14,889 nucleotides of DNA. Source: an uncultured bacterium (GTDB taxonomy: Bacteria; Actinomycetota; Coriobacteriia; Coriobacteriales; Coriobacteriaceae). The notes beneath the pieces are model-generated. The model was not told the DNA's origin, did no database searches, and saw nothing but the letters and a program-made list of their open reading frames with translations. Of this stretch, positions 6,448 to 13,410 are shown piece after piece (position 1 is the first letter of the stretch; each line of letters starts with the position of its first letter). A program made the translations under genes and the position numbers. The stretch lies in NCBI GenBank assembly GCA_905215095.1, contig CAJMOL010000014.1, positions 1 to 14,889 on the forward strand. Reading direction: 5' to 3'.

Positions 6448-7071
6448 ATGGCTAAGAAACCCGATTCGTTCGACTTTGACAACTACGTCGCCTGCGCCGA
6501 CCTCGCCGTCCAGGCCGCCGAGCTGCTTACCCAGATTTTTGAGAACTTCGATCCCGCGCAGATTCACGACATGCTCAATAAGATGCATGCGATTGAGCAT
6601 GCGGCAGACAAGAAGCACCACGAGCTCGAAGACGCCCTGCTCACCGCCTTTATCACCCCGCTCGAGCGCGAGGATCTGGATCTGATGAGCTGCGCGCTCG
6701 ACACCGTGCTCGACCGTATTGAGGGCGTCGTGCAGCGCGTCTACTTCACCAACATCCAGAGCATCCATCCCGATGCCATCGTGATCGCCCACAAGGTGAC
6801 CGACGCCTGCCGCGCCATGAAGGACCTGATGGTCGAGCTGCCCAACTACCGCAAGTCCAAGACCCTGCGCGAACTCGTCATCCAGATCAACACGATCGAG
6901 TCCGAGGCCGACGAGCTCTACATCAACGCTATGCGCAACCTGCACGTCAACGGCAAGGACCCGCTCGAGGTCATCGCCTGGCGTGACGTTTACGCCTTCC
7001 TGGAGTACTGCGCTGACTGCTGTGAGAATGTGGCCGATGTCGTGGATTCGATTGTCATGAAGAACAGTTAA
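6448..7071 (+). CDS. DUF47 family (PhoU-like) Pit accessory protein
   Basis: The 207-residue, all-helical, soluble protein belongs to the DUF47/PF01865 family, distant relatives of PhoU that are encoded beside PiT transporters and are thought to regulate them. Visible features are a helical start (FDNYVACADLAVQAAELLTQIF), HAIEHAADKKHHELEDALLTAF, ITPLEREDLDLMSCALDTVLDRIEGV, the conserved stretch of the family, and ending FLEYCADCCENVADVVDSIVMKNS. The ATG is preceded by GAAAGGA with an eight-base spacer. It lies 67 bases after the transporter on the same strand, so the two are almost certainly co-transcribed. A large hairpin begins eight bases after the stop. Confidence 0.92.
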   Translation: MAKKPDSFDFDNYVACADLAVQAAELLTQIFENFDPAQIHDMLNKMHAIEHAADKKHHELEDALLTAFITPLEREDLDLMSCALDTVLDRIEGVVQRVYFTNIQSIHPDAIVIAHKVTDACRAMKDLMVELPNYRKSKTLRELVIQINTIESEADELYINAMRNLHVNGKDPLEVIAWRDVYAFLEYCADCCENVADVVDSIVMKNS

Positions 7072-7078
7072 TTGGGGG

Positions 7079-7182
7079 TACGTATCCCGGCGGCGAAGGG
7101 CCGGCACCTGTTTGCTTTCTCACTCCGGCTGCGTAGCAGAGTCGTTCGAAAGTAAACAGGTGTCGGCCCTTCGCCTTACGTA
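7079..7182 (+). repeat. Large near-perfect palindrome with 28-bp stem (terminator or MITE/REP-like element)
   Basis: Bases 7092-7119 pair with 7148-7175 over 28 positions. The only two differences become G-U pairs in plus-strand RNA, whereas they would be A-C mismatches in minus-strand RNA, so the structure looks maintained as plus-strand RNA. TACGTA occurs on both outer flanks (7079-7084 and 7177-7182), and the 28-base loop contains a further CTGC/GCAG stem. It starts just after the stop of the DUF47 gene. There is no T-run after it, so it is not a classic intrinsic terminator. Confidence 0.75.
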
Positions 7183-7354
7183 TCACCATTGGAACTTTGG
7201 CTGATAGTTTTAGCGCAATGGGGGGTTTGGCTGAAGGGACCTTTGGTACCCGTTCGGACACTTTGGCCCTTGATGAGCGTTTGGCTGATTGCTGCTTTGG
7301 GTACTCTTTGGGTTACTTTGGATTTGTTTGATTTTTAATTGTTGGAGGGCTTGT
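7183..7354 (+). other. G+T-rich non-coding stretch with eight TTTGG words
   Basis: No gene, RNA or promoter is recognisable here. TTTGG starts at 7196, 7226, 7242, 7262, 7280, 7296, 7307 and 7317, and three copies are extended to TTTGGCTGA (7196, 7226, 7280). By hand count, 7261-7320 is 44 of 60 G+T and 7321-7380 is 45 of 60, far from the surrounding DNA. The last part holds the ribosome site GGAGGG (7344-7349) of the nitroreductase gene. Confidence 0.6.
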
Positions 7355-7885
7355 ATGTCGTATATTGATCTGGCTCGGTCTCGGTATTCTTGTCGTTTGT
7401 TTGAGGACCGTCCTGTGGAGCAGGCTGTGGTGGATGCCATTGTTGAGACTGGGCGTATTGCTCCTTCTGCTTGCAATAATCATCCAACCCGTGTGATGGT
7501 GTTGGATACGCCTGAGCTTCTGGAGAAGGCTGCTGCTTGTCAGCCTCGGTTTGCTCGTGATGGATCTATCTTTGGGGCTCCGCTTGTCTTCCTTATTTGC
7601 AGCGTTACCGATGATGCTTGGGTGCGCCCGTATGACAAGATGAATTCCAGTGAAATCGATACGTCCATCGTGTGTGATCAGATGATGATGGAGGCCACCG
7701 AGCAGGGCCTGGGAACGTGCTGGGTATGCCATTTTAAGCCTGAGGTGGCGCAGGAGCAGTTCAATCTGCCCAAGGGCGTCTATCCCTATCACATGCTCGT
7801 CTGCGGCTATCCTGCCGACCATATCGCCGATCCCGAGCATCGCGAGGCCCGCACCATTCCCCTCCCCAACTTCCTCCTCAAGTAG
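7355..7885 (+). CDS. Small nitroreductase-family FMN oxidoreductase
   Basis: A 176-residue flavoprotein of the nitroreductase fold, which uses FMN and NAD(P)H to reduce nitro compounds, quinones or flavins; the true substrate is unknown. The FMN-binding start SRYSCRLFEDRPV (9-21) and IAPSACNNHPTRVMVL (35-50) and the late GLGTCWVCHFKPE (118-130) are typical. The ATG at 7355 follows GGAGGG (7344-7349) by five bases; an in-frame TTG at 7289 would add a hydrophobic leader and has no ribosome site. The first roughly 85 codons mostly end in T or G (GCT, CGT, CGG, TTG), while the last 60 prefer C (GCC, CGC, CTC), as neighbouring genes do. This suggests a mosaic origin. A strong terminator follows. 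Confidence 0.9.
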   Translation: MSYIDLARSRYSCRLFEDRPVEQAVVDAIVETGRIAPSACNNHPTRVMVLDTPELLEKAAACQPRFARDGSIFGAPLVFLICSVTDDAWVRPYDKMNSSEIDTSIVCDQMMMEATEQGLGTCWVCHFKPEVAQEQFNLPKGVYPYHMLVCGYPADHIADPEHREARTIPLPNFLLK

Positions 7886-7910
7886 ATTTTAGGACATGCC
7901 TTAAAATCTA
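7883..7910 (+). other. A+T-rich hairpin at the nitroreductase stop codon
   Basis: TAGATTTTA (7883-7891) pairs with TAAAATCTA (7902-7910), continued by a G-U and a G-C pair, leaving a six-base loop. The left arm begins with the TAG stop codon itself. It precedes the terminator at 7931 by about 20 bases and could stabilise the 3' end or be a remnant of an insertion. Confidence 0.4.
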
Positions 7911-7930
7911 ACTTTGACCGCTCACCCGTT

Positions 7931-7976
7931 CGCCGAGTCCTGTGCCCTCAAACGCAGGACTCGGCGTTTTATTTTG
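7931..7976 (+). terminator. Intrinsic terminator of the nitroreductase gene
   Basis: CGCCGAGTCCTG at 7931-7942 pairs perfectly with 7955-7966 around a 12-base loop and is followed directly by TTTTATTTTG. This is a textbook rho-independent terminator for the plus-strand gene. Confidence 0.93.
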
Positions 7977-7994
7977 CAGACTGCACACAGCCAC

Positions 7995-8021
7995 AAAAAA
8001 GGACCCGCAAGCTGCGGGCCC
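7995..8021 (-). terminator. Intrinsic terminator of the yggS-sepF-yggT-divIVA cluster
   Basis: GGACCCGCA (8001-8009) pairs with TGCGGGCCC (8013-8021) around three bases; the single mismatch is a G-U pair in minus-strand RNA. On that strand six T follow (7995-8000). It lies 28 bases beyond the divIVA stop and marks the end of the cluster. Confidence 0.9.
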
Positions 8022-8049
8022 TTTCTAGGCGCTAAATGATAGCTGGATA

Positions 8050-8727
8050 TTAGTCCAGGTCGTCGGCGGCGAAGTTGTCGATCGGTGCGAAGGGATCGGC
8101 AACGGGGATAACCGGCTCGGCGACGGGCAGCGGCTCGGCAGCAGGAACGGTCACAGCCGGAGAAGCGGCGGAACCGACCGGCGTGGAAGCCATGAGATCG
8201 GACGGGAAGGAGTTCTGAGCATCGTCCATGAAGTGCTGGATGAGCTTGAGGTACTCGGCCTTAAACTCCTCACGGGAAGCCTTAAGACGGTCGATCTCCT
8301 CAAGCTCGGCCTGCTTCTCGGTCAGGGCCTGACGGATGACCTCGCGGGCCTTGGCGTCGGCCTCGTTGCGGATACGGTCAGCGTTCTCGTTGGCGTCGTT
8401 GACAATGCCCTCGGCGGTCTGCTGGGCAGCGATCAGGGCAGCGGAAATCTGGCGCTCCTGAGCGGAGAAGTCGGGTGCAGGAGCGGCCACGGGGGCGGCG
8501 GGAACGGCCTGTGCGGCAGCATCCTGAGCCTGAGCAAGCTGGGCCTGCGTATCGGCAAGCTGCTGCTCGGTAGCAGTCAGACGACCCTTAAGATCGACGA
8601 TCTTGGCGAGCATGGCGTCGACCTCAGAGGACAGGGTCTCCAGGAAGACGTCGACCTCGGCGGGATCGTAGCCGCGCTTGGCCTCAGAGAAGGTCTGAGC
8701 CTGAATGTCAGCAGGGGTAATAGCCAT
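8050..8727 (-). CDS. divIVA: DivIVA/Wag31-type cell-pole and septum coiled-coil protein
   Basis: DivIVA proteins bind curved membrane at poles and septa and recruit growth and division factors. The 225-residue protein begins MAITPADIQAQTFSEAKRGY, a clear DivIVA N-terminal domain with the GYDPAEVDVFL turn (19-29), followed by a coiled coil (about 30-72), a Pro/Ala linker (73-88), a second long coiled coil (about 89-170) and a Pro/Val-rich acidic tail. The order matches actinobacterial Wag31. The ATG at 8725-8727 follows AAGGAGA with a good spacer. It is the last gene of the division cluster, 61 bases after yggT, and is closed by a terminator. It may also have its own promoter in that gap, though none is evident. 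Confidence 0.95.
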   Translation of the reverse strand: MAITPADIQAQTFSEAKRGYDPAEVDVFLETLSSEVDAMLAKIVDLKGRLTATEQQLADTQAQLAQAQDAAAQAVPAAPVAAPAPDFSAQERQISAALIAAQQTAEGIVNDANENADRIRNEADAKAREVIRQALTEKQAELEEIDRLKASREEFKAEYLKLIQHFMDDAQNSFPSDLMASTPVGSAASPAVTVPAAEPLPVAEPVIPVADPFAPIDNFAADDLD

Positions 8728-8788
8728 AACAAGTCTCCTTTTTCATCGCCTCGGCGCTACACGCCCGACGTAAGTTACTAAGTCAGTT

Positions 8789-9070
8789 CTACACGAGTAT
8801 ACCTATAAGAAGCTGCAGAACCAGCCTCTGCACCAACTGCAACGCAATAATCGCAACGACCGGCGAAAAATCGATACCGCCCATCGGCGGGATGAAACGA
8901 CGGAACAGGTTGAGCCACGGACCGCACACGCTATCAAGCACCGCGGCAATATCCTGAAGCAAACCACCCTGCTTCATGGGAATCCACGTCATAAAGCAGT
9001 AGACGACAATGAGCGTGGAATAGAAGTTGAACAGCGTGTTGACCAGCTGGACGATAGTGTAGATGTTGAT
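8789..9070 (-). CDS. yggT: YggT family membrane protein, probably starting at a non-ATG (ATC) codon
   Basis: YggT (YlmG) proteins are small two-helix membrane proteins linked to division and to osmotic or photosynthetic membrane functions. The frame from 9070 gives 93 residues (XNIYTIVQLVNTLFNFYSTL..., ending LQLVQRLVLQLLIGILV), the normal family length with two hydrophobic segments and the conserved WIPM...GPWLNLFRRFIPPMGGIDFSP core. The codon at 9068-9070 is ATC; GAGGAG (9077-9082) lies six bases before it, ideal spacing. The only ATG (8990-8992) would remove the whole first membrane segment and has no ribosome site. No ATG, GTG or TTG exists in the frame between the upstream stop and 8992. 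It follows sepF by 21 bases. Confidence 0.75.
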   Translation of the reverse strand: MNIYTIVQLVNTLFNFYSTLIVVYCFMTWIPMKQGGLLQDIAAVLDSVCGPWLNLFRRFIPPMGGIDFSPVVAIIALQLVQRLVLQLLIGILV

Positions 9071-9076
9071 GGGAAT

Positions 9077-9082
9077 CTCCTC
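9077..9082 (-). promoter_or_regulatory. Ribosome binding site that decides the yggT start
   Basis: GAGGAG on the minus strand, ten bases past the sepF stop codon and six bases before the ATC at 9070. Its position points to ATC 9070 (or less likely the ATT at 9076, directly abutting it) as the start of yggT. Confidence 0.6.
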
Positions 9083-9091
9083 GTCTTGTCT

Positions 9092-9817
9092 TTACTTAAG
9101 GTAGCCGTCGGCACGGAGCTTTTTGAGGTCCGAATCCTTGACCTCGCAACCGGCGGGCAGCACCATGAACACGCGGTCGCCCACCTCCTTGACCGTGGCA
9201 CCCAGACCGCAGGCAAAGCCGTAAGAGAAGTCCAGGACGCGCTTGGCGACCTCGGTACGAACGCCCACAAAAATCAGCGCGACAGGCTGCTTGGTGCGCA
9301 CGCGGCGCACGACGGTCTCCACGTCGTCATAGCTCTCGGGGCGCAGGACATAGGCCGGCAGCTGCGGCGTAGCGTTGATGATGTTGCTCGCATACGCCGA
9401 GGCATCGCTCGGTGAGGGAGCAGGTGCGGGGGCAGCAGTGCGGGCACGCGTGCTCTCGGCGTAGCTCGACGGCGTGTCATAGGCACCAGGACGATAACCG
9501 CTCGCAACACTGTCCTGCGAGCGCGAAGGCGGGTTATACGTCGTGGCATGGCGGGAGTCATCGCCGACCAGCTGACCGGAGCGCGTGTACACGGCCACCG
9601 ACTCGGCCTCGCCGCGGCGCGTCTGACCCAACAGGCCGTTGCTCGGCTCATCCTGGGTGTAGAAGCCCTCGCCCGAGGCACCGCTGTAACCGTTGTTCTG
9701 GTAGCCGTCGTCATAGCCATCATCGTAGCCGTAGTCGTCGTCCTGACCATAACCCTGGTCGTAACCCTGCTGGCCGCCCAGGTGCATCTTATTTTTAATC
9801 TCGTCAAGGAAGCCCAT
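9092..9817 (-). CDS. sepF: Cell division protein SepF with long Tyr/Gly/Asp-rich linker
   Basis: SepF anchors FtsZ filaments to the membrane. The protein of 241 residues has the amphipathic N-terminal membrane anchor MGFLDEIKNKM (1-11), then a long disordered region (12-150), and the SepF core at about 156-225 (YVLRPESYDDVETVVRRV, PVALIFVG, RVLDFSYGFACGL, DRVFMVLPAGCEV) that dimerises and binds FtsZ. Residues 19-44 are strongly enriched in Tyr, Gly and Asp (YGYDDGYDDGYQNNGY). I start at ATG 9815-9817 because GAGAGGA precedes it with a seven-base spacer; an in-frame GTG 17 codons upstream (9868) would mask the anchor. It lies between yggS and yggT in the conserved ylm-type cluster. Confidence 0.95.
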   Translation of the reverse strand: MGFLDEIKNKMHLGGQQGYDQGYGQDDDYGYDDGYDDGYQNNGYSGASGEGFYTQDEPSNGLLGQTRRGEAESVAVYTRSGQLVGDDSRHATTYNPPSRSQDSVASGYRPGAYDTPSSYAESTRARTAAPAPAPSPSDASAYASNIINATPQLPAYVLRPESYDDVETVVRRVRTKQPVALIFVGVRTEVAKRVLDFSYGFACGLGATVKEVGDRVFMVLPAGCEVKDSDLKKLRADGYLK

Positions 9818-9877
9818 GGTTGTGTCCTCTCGCGGTTTAGTGCAGGCGCTCTGATAATCAGTGCGCACTTCAGAGCC

Positions 9878-10615
9878 TTATTTTACTGCAAACTCCGGGC
9901 TAAATACTACCCTGCCCAGGCGAACGAGCGTAGAGCCCTCCTCAAGGGCAGACTCAAAGTCCTCGCTCATACCGCAGGAAAGCTCAGGCAGGTTCAAATC
10001 GGGATGCGCCGCCTCCAGCTCATCCCTCAGCTCACGAAGCCCCGCAAAGGTGCGGCGTGCCACATCCTTATTCCCCCGGGGCGCCATAGTCATAAGCCCC
10101 TGTACGCAAATTCCCTCAAGTTCTGCAAGCTCACCCGCGGCGGCGCGAATCTTATCGGGTGAAAAGCCTCCCTTCGACTCCTCACCACTCACATTGACCT
10201 CAATGAGCACACGCTGGGGGCCGACGAGCTCGCCTGCCTCAATCTTGCGAACAGCACGGCTCGAGATCGCCTGCGCCAGATGCAGCGAACCCACCGAGTG
10301 AATCAGCTCGGCTGAGCCCAGCACCGCATTGATCTTATTGGTCTGCAGGTTGCCGATCATATCGAAGCGCACCTCGGGCAGCTCCGGATGCTCCGCCAGA
10401 CCCGTGAGCTTGCGAACCAGCTCCTGCGGGCGGTTCTCGGCAAAATGGCGATACCCCGCCTGGATAGCGGCAACGGTCTCATCGACGCCAACGGTCTTGG
10501 AGACGGCAATCAGGCGTGCGGCATCGTGGGTACGGCCCGCGCGATCGAGCGCCGCATAAAAACGTTCCAGAATCTGCTCGCGGCGAGCGCGCATCAAGTC
10601 CAAATAGTTATCCAT
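9878..10615 (-). CDS. yggS: YggS family pyridoxal-phosphate homeostasis protein
   Basis: YggS (YlmE/PLPBP) binds pyridoxal 5'-phosphate and keeps its level and amino-acid pools in balance. The 245-residue protein has the PLP-lysine segment RLIAVSKTV (Lys40), YRHFAENRPQEL, the conserved MIGNLQTNKI, EVNVSGEESKGG, and the phosphate-binding SCGMSEDFESAL and VRLGRVVF near the end. Length agrees with E. coli YggS (234). The ATG at 10613-10615 follows GGAGG with a nine-base spacer; an extension to 10699 would add a non-conserved stretch crossing a terminator-like hairpin. It is first in the minus-strand division cluster, 60 bases before sepF. Confidence 0.94.
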   Translation of the reverse strand: MDNYLDLMRARREQILERFYAALDRAGRTHDAARLIAVSKTVGVDETVAAIQAGYRHFAENRPQELVRKLTGLAEHPELPEVRFDMIGNLQTNKINAVLGSAELIHSVGSLHLAQAISSRAVRKIEAGELVGPQRVLIEVNVSGEESKGGFSPDKIRAAAGELAELEGICVQGLMTMAPRGNKDVARRTFAGLRELRDELEAAHPDLNLPELSCGMSEDFESALEEGSTLVRLGRVVFSPEFAVK

Positions 10616-10665
10616 TGCCAATCGCCTCCGCTGACAGCCAAACAAGTAGTCCCATGCTAACGCAA

Positions 10666-10697
10666 GAGCGCGGCCCCGCATGTGCAAGGCCGCGCTC
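10666..10697 (-). terminator. Terminator-like hairpin after phoU
   Basis: GAGCGCGGCC at 10666-10675 pairs perfectly with 10688-10697 around a 12-base loop. It lies 39 bases beyond the phoU stop on the minus strand. Only TTGCGTTAG follows, so the T-tract is poor. It is probably the end of the pst-phoU transcript, separating it from yggS. Confidence 0.6.
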
Positions 10698-10735
10698 ACT
10701 TAGGTATTTACAATCTTTCGACGAACGGGGCCGCC

Positions 10736-11593
10736 CTACTCCTCGTCATCCTCGGCGTCGTCCTCGTCCTCAAGGTGCTCAAGCAGATAGCGAAGGCCCT
10801 CACTCAGCTCGTTAGCAGGCACCTTGGCAACATAGCCCGCATCCACGGCAGGCCTCATGATGACACCCTCGCCCGAAGGCACGCGCATGCTCTCAAGCTC
10901 ATCCTCGTCCGTACGGGCGATATCGCCGGCAGTCAAACGCTGTCCGGTCAAAAGGAAGGTCAGACGGCAGGCGGCATCGATCGAAATCGAGGCGATACGA
11001 TCGAGGTAGCGCGAAACCATGATGGCGCGGCGCAGGTCGTCATAGTTGCTGTCGTCGTCCATAAAATCGCCCGTGTCCATGCGGTTAAAGGTGCGGAAGA
11101 ACTTCTCGTACGCCGCATGCACCGGCTCGTCCTCGCCGGCCAGGTTGCAGATGATGGACATGTCGTTGGTGACGAGCGCAGAAAGCGAAGAGCCCAGCAC
11201 CTGGTAGACGGCCTCAGCCTCGGCCTCGACCGTGCCGACAAGCTCCTTGGGCAGCGAGATGTCGGCCTTGATCATATGACGCGTGGCGCGGCAAATCTGG
11301 CGAACCTTATCGGTCATGCGCTGCAGGTTAAAGTCGACGTAGATGATCGTCTGCAGCAAGCGGAAGTCGGAGGCGACCGGTGACTGCGTGGCAATCAGGT
11401 TGTAGCAGACGGCCTCCAGGTTGGCGCAGCGTGCGTCAATCGAAAGCGTGCGCTTCTTGGTCTTGGTGGCGAGCTTGCGGTCGTCGGTCACATAGGCCTT
11501 CACGGCATCGTGGAGGGCCAGATCGACGGCCTCGTAGATGCTCAGCATCTCGTGACGGGCCTCGATGAGCTGACGGGAAAACAGTTTGCGCAT
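10736..11593 (-). CDS. phoU: Phosphate transport regulator PhoU with acidic C-terminal extension
   Basis: PhoU is a cytosolic helical-bundle protein that links the Pst transporter to phosphate signalling. The 285-residue protein starts MRKLFSRQLIEARHEMLSIYEAVDLALHDAV, a first PhoU three-helix bundle, with a second bundle at about 120-220 (YEKFFRTFN, VSRYLDRIASISIDAACRL). The E/DxxxD metal-binding motifs of the family are imperfect: QRMTD at 91-95 and DRIAS at 198-202 each lose one acidic residue. Residues 222-285 form an extra tail ending in EDEDDAEDDEE, beyond the usual 220-240 residues. The ATG follows GGAG with a six-base-range spacer. It closes the pst operon, 92 bases after pstB. Confidence 0.93.
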   Translation of the reverse strand: MRKLFSRQLIEARHEMLSIYEAVDLALHDAVKAYVTDDRKLATKTKKRTLSIDARCANLEAVCYNLIATQSPVASDFRLLQTIIYVDFNLQRMTDKVRQICRATRHMIKADISLPKELVGTVEAEAEAVYQVLGSSLSALVTNDMSIICNLAGEDEPVHAAYEKFFRTFNRMDTGDFMDDDSNYDDLRRAIMVSRYLDRIASISIDAACRLTFLLTGQRLTAGDIARTDEDELESMRVPSGEGVIMRPAVDAGYVAKVPANELSEGLRYLLEHLEDEDDAEDDEE

Positions 11594-11613
11594 GGTTCAC
11601 TCCAATCAGTTGG

Positions 11614-11634
11614 GTGCGGTCATGCCGCCCGCAC
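11614..11634 (-). other. Small hairpin in the pstB-phoU gap
   Basis: GTGCGG (11614-11619) pairs with CCGCAC (11629-11634), and a second six-base pairing GATCGG/CCGATC lies further upstream in the same 92-base gap. Neither has a T-run. They may adjust the level of phoU relative to pstB, or be chance structures in GC-rich DNA. Confidence 0.25.
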
Positions 11635-11685
11635 AGTGAATACGCACCGGACCAGATCCGATCGGCTTGGGACTAGTCGCACCGA

Positions 11686-12489
<804 letters not shown>

Positions 12490-12501
12490 GGGACTCCTTA
12501 A

Positions 12502-13407
12502 CTAGCGGCGTTTGCGCGACAGATAGCGCGCAAACAGGTTGAAGGCCAGAATAATCGCCATCAGCAAAAGCGCAGTGCCGTAGGCTGCGTTCATGTTGAT
12601 GCCGTCGTTGGCAAGCAGATACAGGTGAACGGTCATGGGACGACCGGAATCGAGCGGCGAAATAGGCAGGTTGATGGCCTGACCCATGGTGTAGAGCACC
12701 ACGGCGGTCTCGCCGATGGCGCGGCCGATGGCAAGCACGATGCCGGTGGCGATGCGGCCAAAAGCCGAAGGAAGCACGATCTTGGAGACGACCTGCCACT
12801 TGGTGGCGCCCAGGCCATATGCGCCCCAACGGATATAGCGCGGAACGGCGCGGATTGCCTCCTCGGTGGTGCGCATGACGATAGGCAGCATCAGAAGCGC
12901 CAGCGCCAGCGCGGCCGAAACCATCGAAAGGCCCAGGCCCATGGCCTCGACAAACAAGGCGTAGCCAAAGAGGCCCATAACAATGGAGGGCACCGAGGCC
13001 AGGGCATCGGCAGCATAGCGAATGATGTCGACAATCTTGCCCTGCTTGGCGTACTCGGCCAGATAGACCGCAGCCAGGACGGCAACCGGCGTGCAGATGA
13101 GCATGGCGAGCGCCGTCACGTAGATGGTCGAGACGATCGTGGGCCAAATGCCGCCCTCGGCGTTGACGCCCTGCGGCCAGCCGAAGATAAAGTCGAGCGA
13201 GATATGCGGCAGGCCGTTGATGACCACGTAGGCGATGATGGCGATCAGCACCAGCGTGGTGATATAGGCCGCGGCGCGAAACACGCCGAGCATGATCTTG
13301 TTGGACAGATCCTTGTTGATGCGGCCCTTCTTGCCATGGGAAAGGGCACGCTTGATGCGCTCACGCGACGAGGTCGTATCGACCGTCGTGTCAACGGAAT
13401 CGGACAT
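12502..13407 (-). CDS. pstA: Phosphate ABC transporter permease PstA
   Basis: PstA forms half of the membrane channel for phosphate. The 301-residue protein has a hydrophilic N-terminus (about 35 residues), then six hydrophobic segments. The ABC-permease EAA loop is at about 195-214 (GAYGLGATKWQVVSKIVLPS), where PstB docks. FGWPQGVNAEGGIWPTIVST (75-94) and ASVPSIVMGLFGY (137-149) are typical PstA blocks. The ATG at 13405-13407 lies three bases after the pstC stop, with GAGGGGG inside the 3' end of pstC as ribosome site, which points to coupled translation. Confidence 0.96.
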   Translation of the reverse strand: MSDSVDTTVDTTSSRERIKRALSHGKKGRINKDLSNKIMLGVFRAAAYITTLVLIAIIAYVVINGLPHISLDFIFGWPQGVNAEGGIWPTIVSTIYVTALAMLICTPVAVLAAVYLAEYAKQGKIVDIIRYAADALASVPSIVMGLFGYALFVEAMGLGLSMVSAALALALLMLPIVMRTTEEAIRAVPRYIRWGAYGLGATKWQVVSKIVLPSAFGRIATGIVLAIGRAIGETAVVLYTMGQAINLPISPLDSGRPMTVHLYLLANDGINMNAAYGTALLLMAIILAFNLFARYLSRKRR

Positions 13408-13410
13408 AGC

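Noticed and set aside
6373..7107. Minus-strand frame opposite the DUF47 gene
   Set aside because: Shadow of a strongly supported gene; Val/Asp/His-rich and without homology signs.
7196..7321. CRISPR array or regular tandem repeat
   Set aside because: The repeated words are only 5-9 bases long and their spacing is irregular (10 to 30), so it is not an array.
8233..8781. Plus-strand Leu/Gly-rich open frame opposite divIVA
   Set aside because: Its composition mirrors the coiled-coil codons of divIVA on the other strand; not a real protein.
10682..11383. Plus-strand open frame opposite phoU
   Set aside because: Antisense shadow of phoU in GC-rich DNA, with no recognisable domain or ribosome site.
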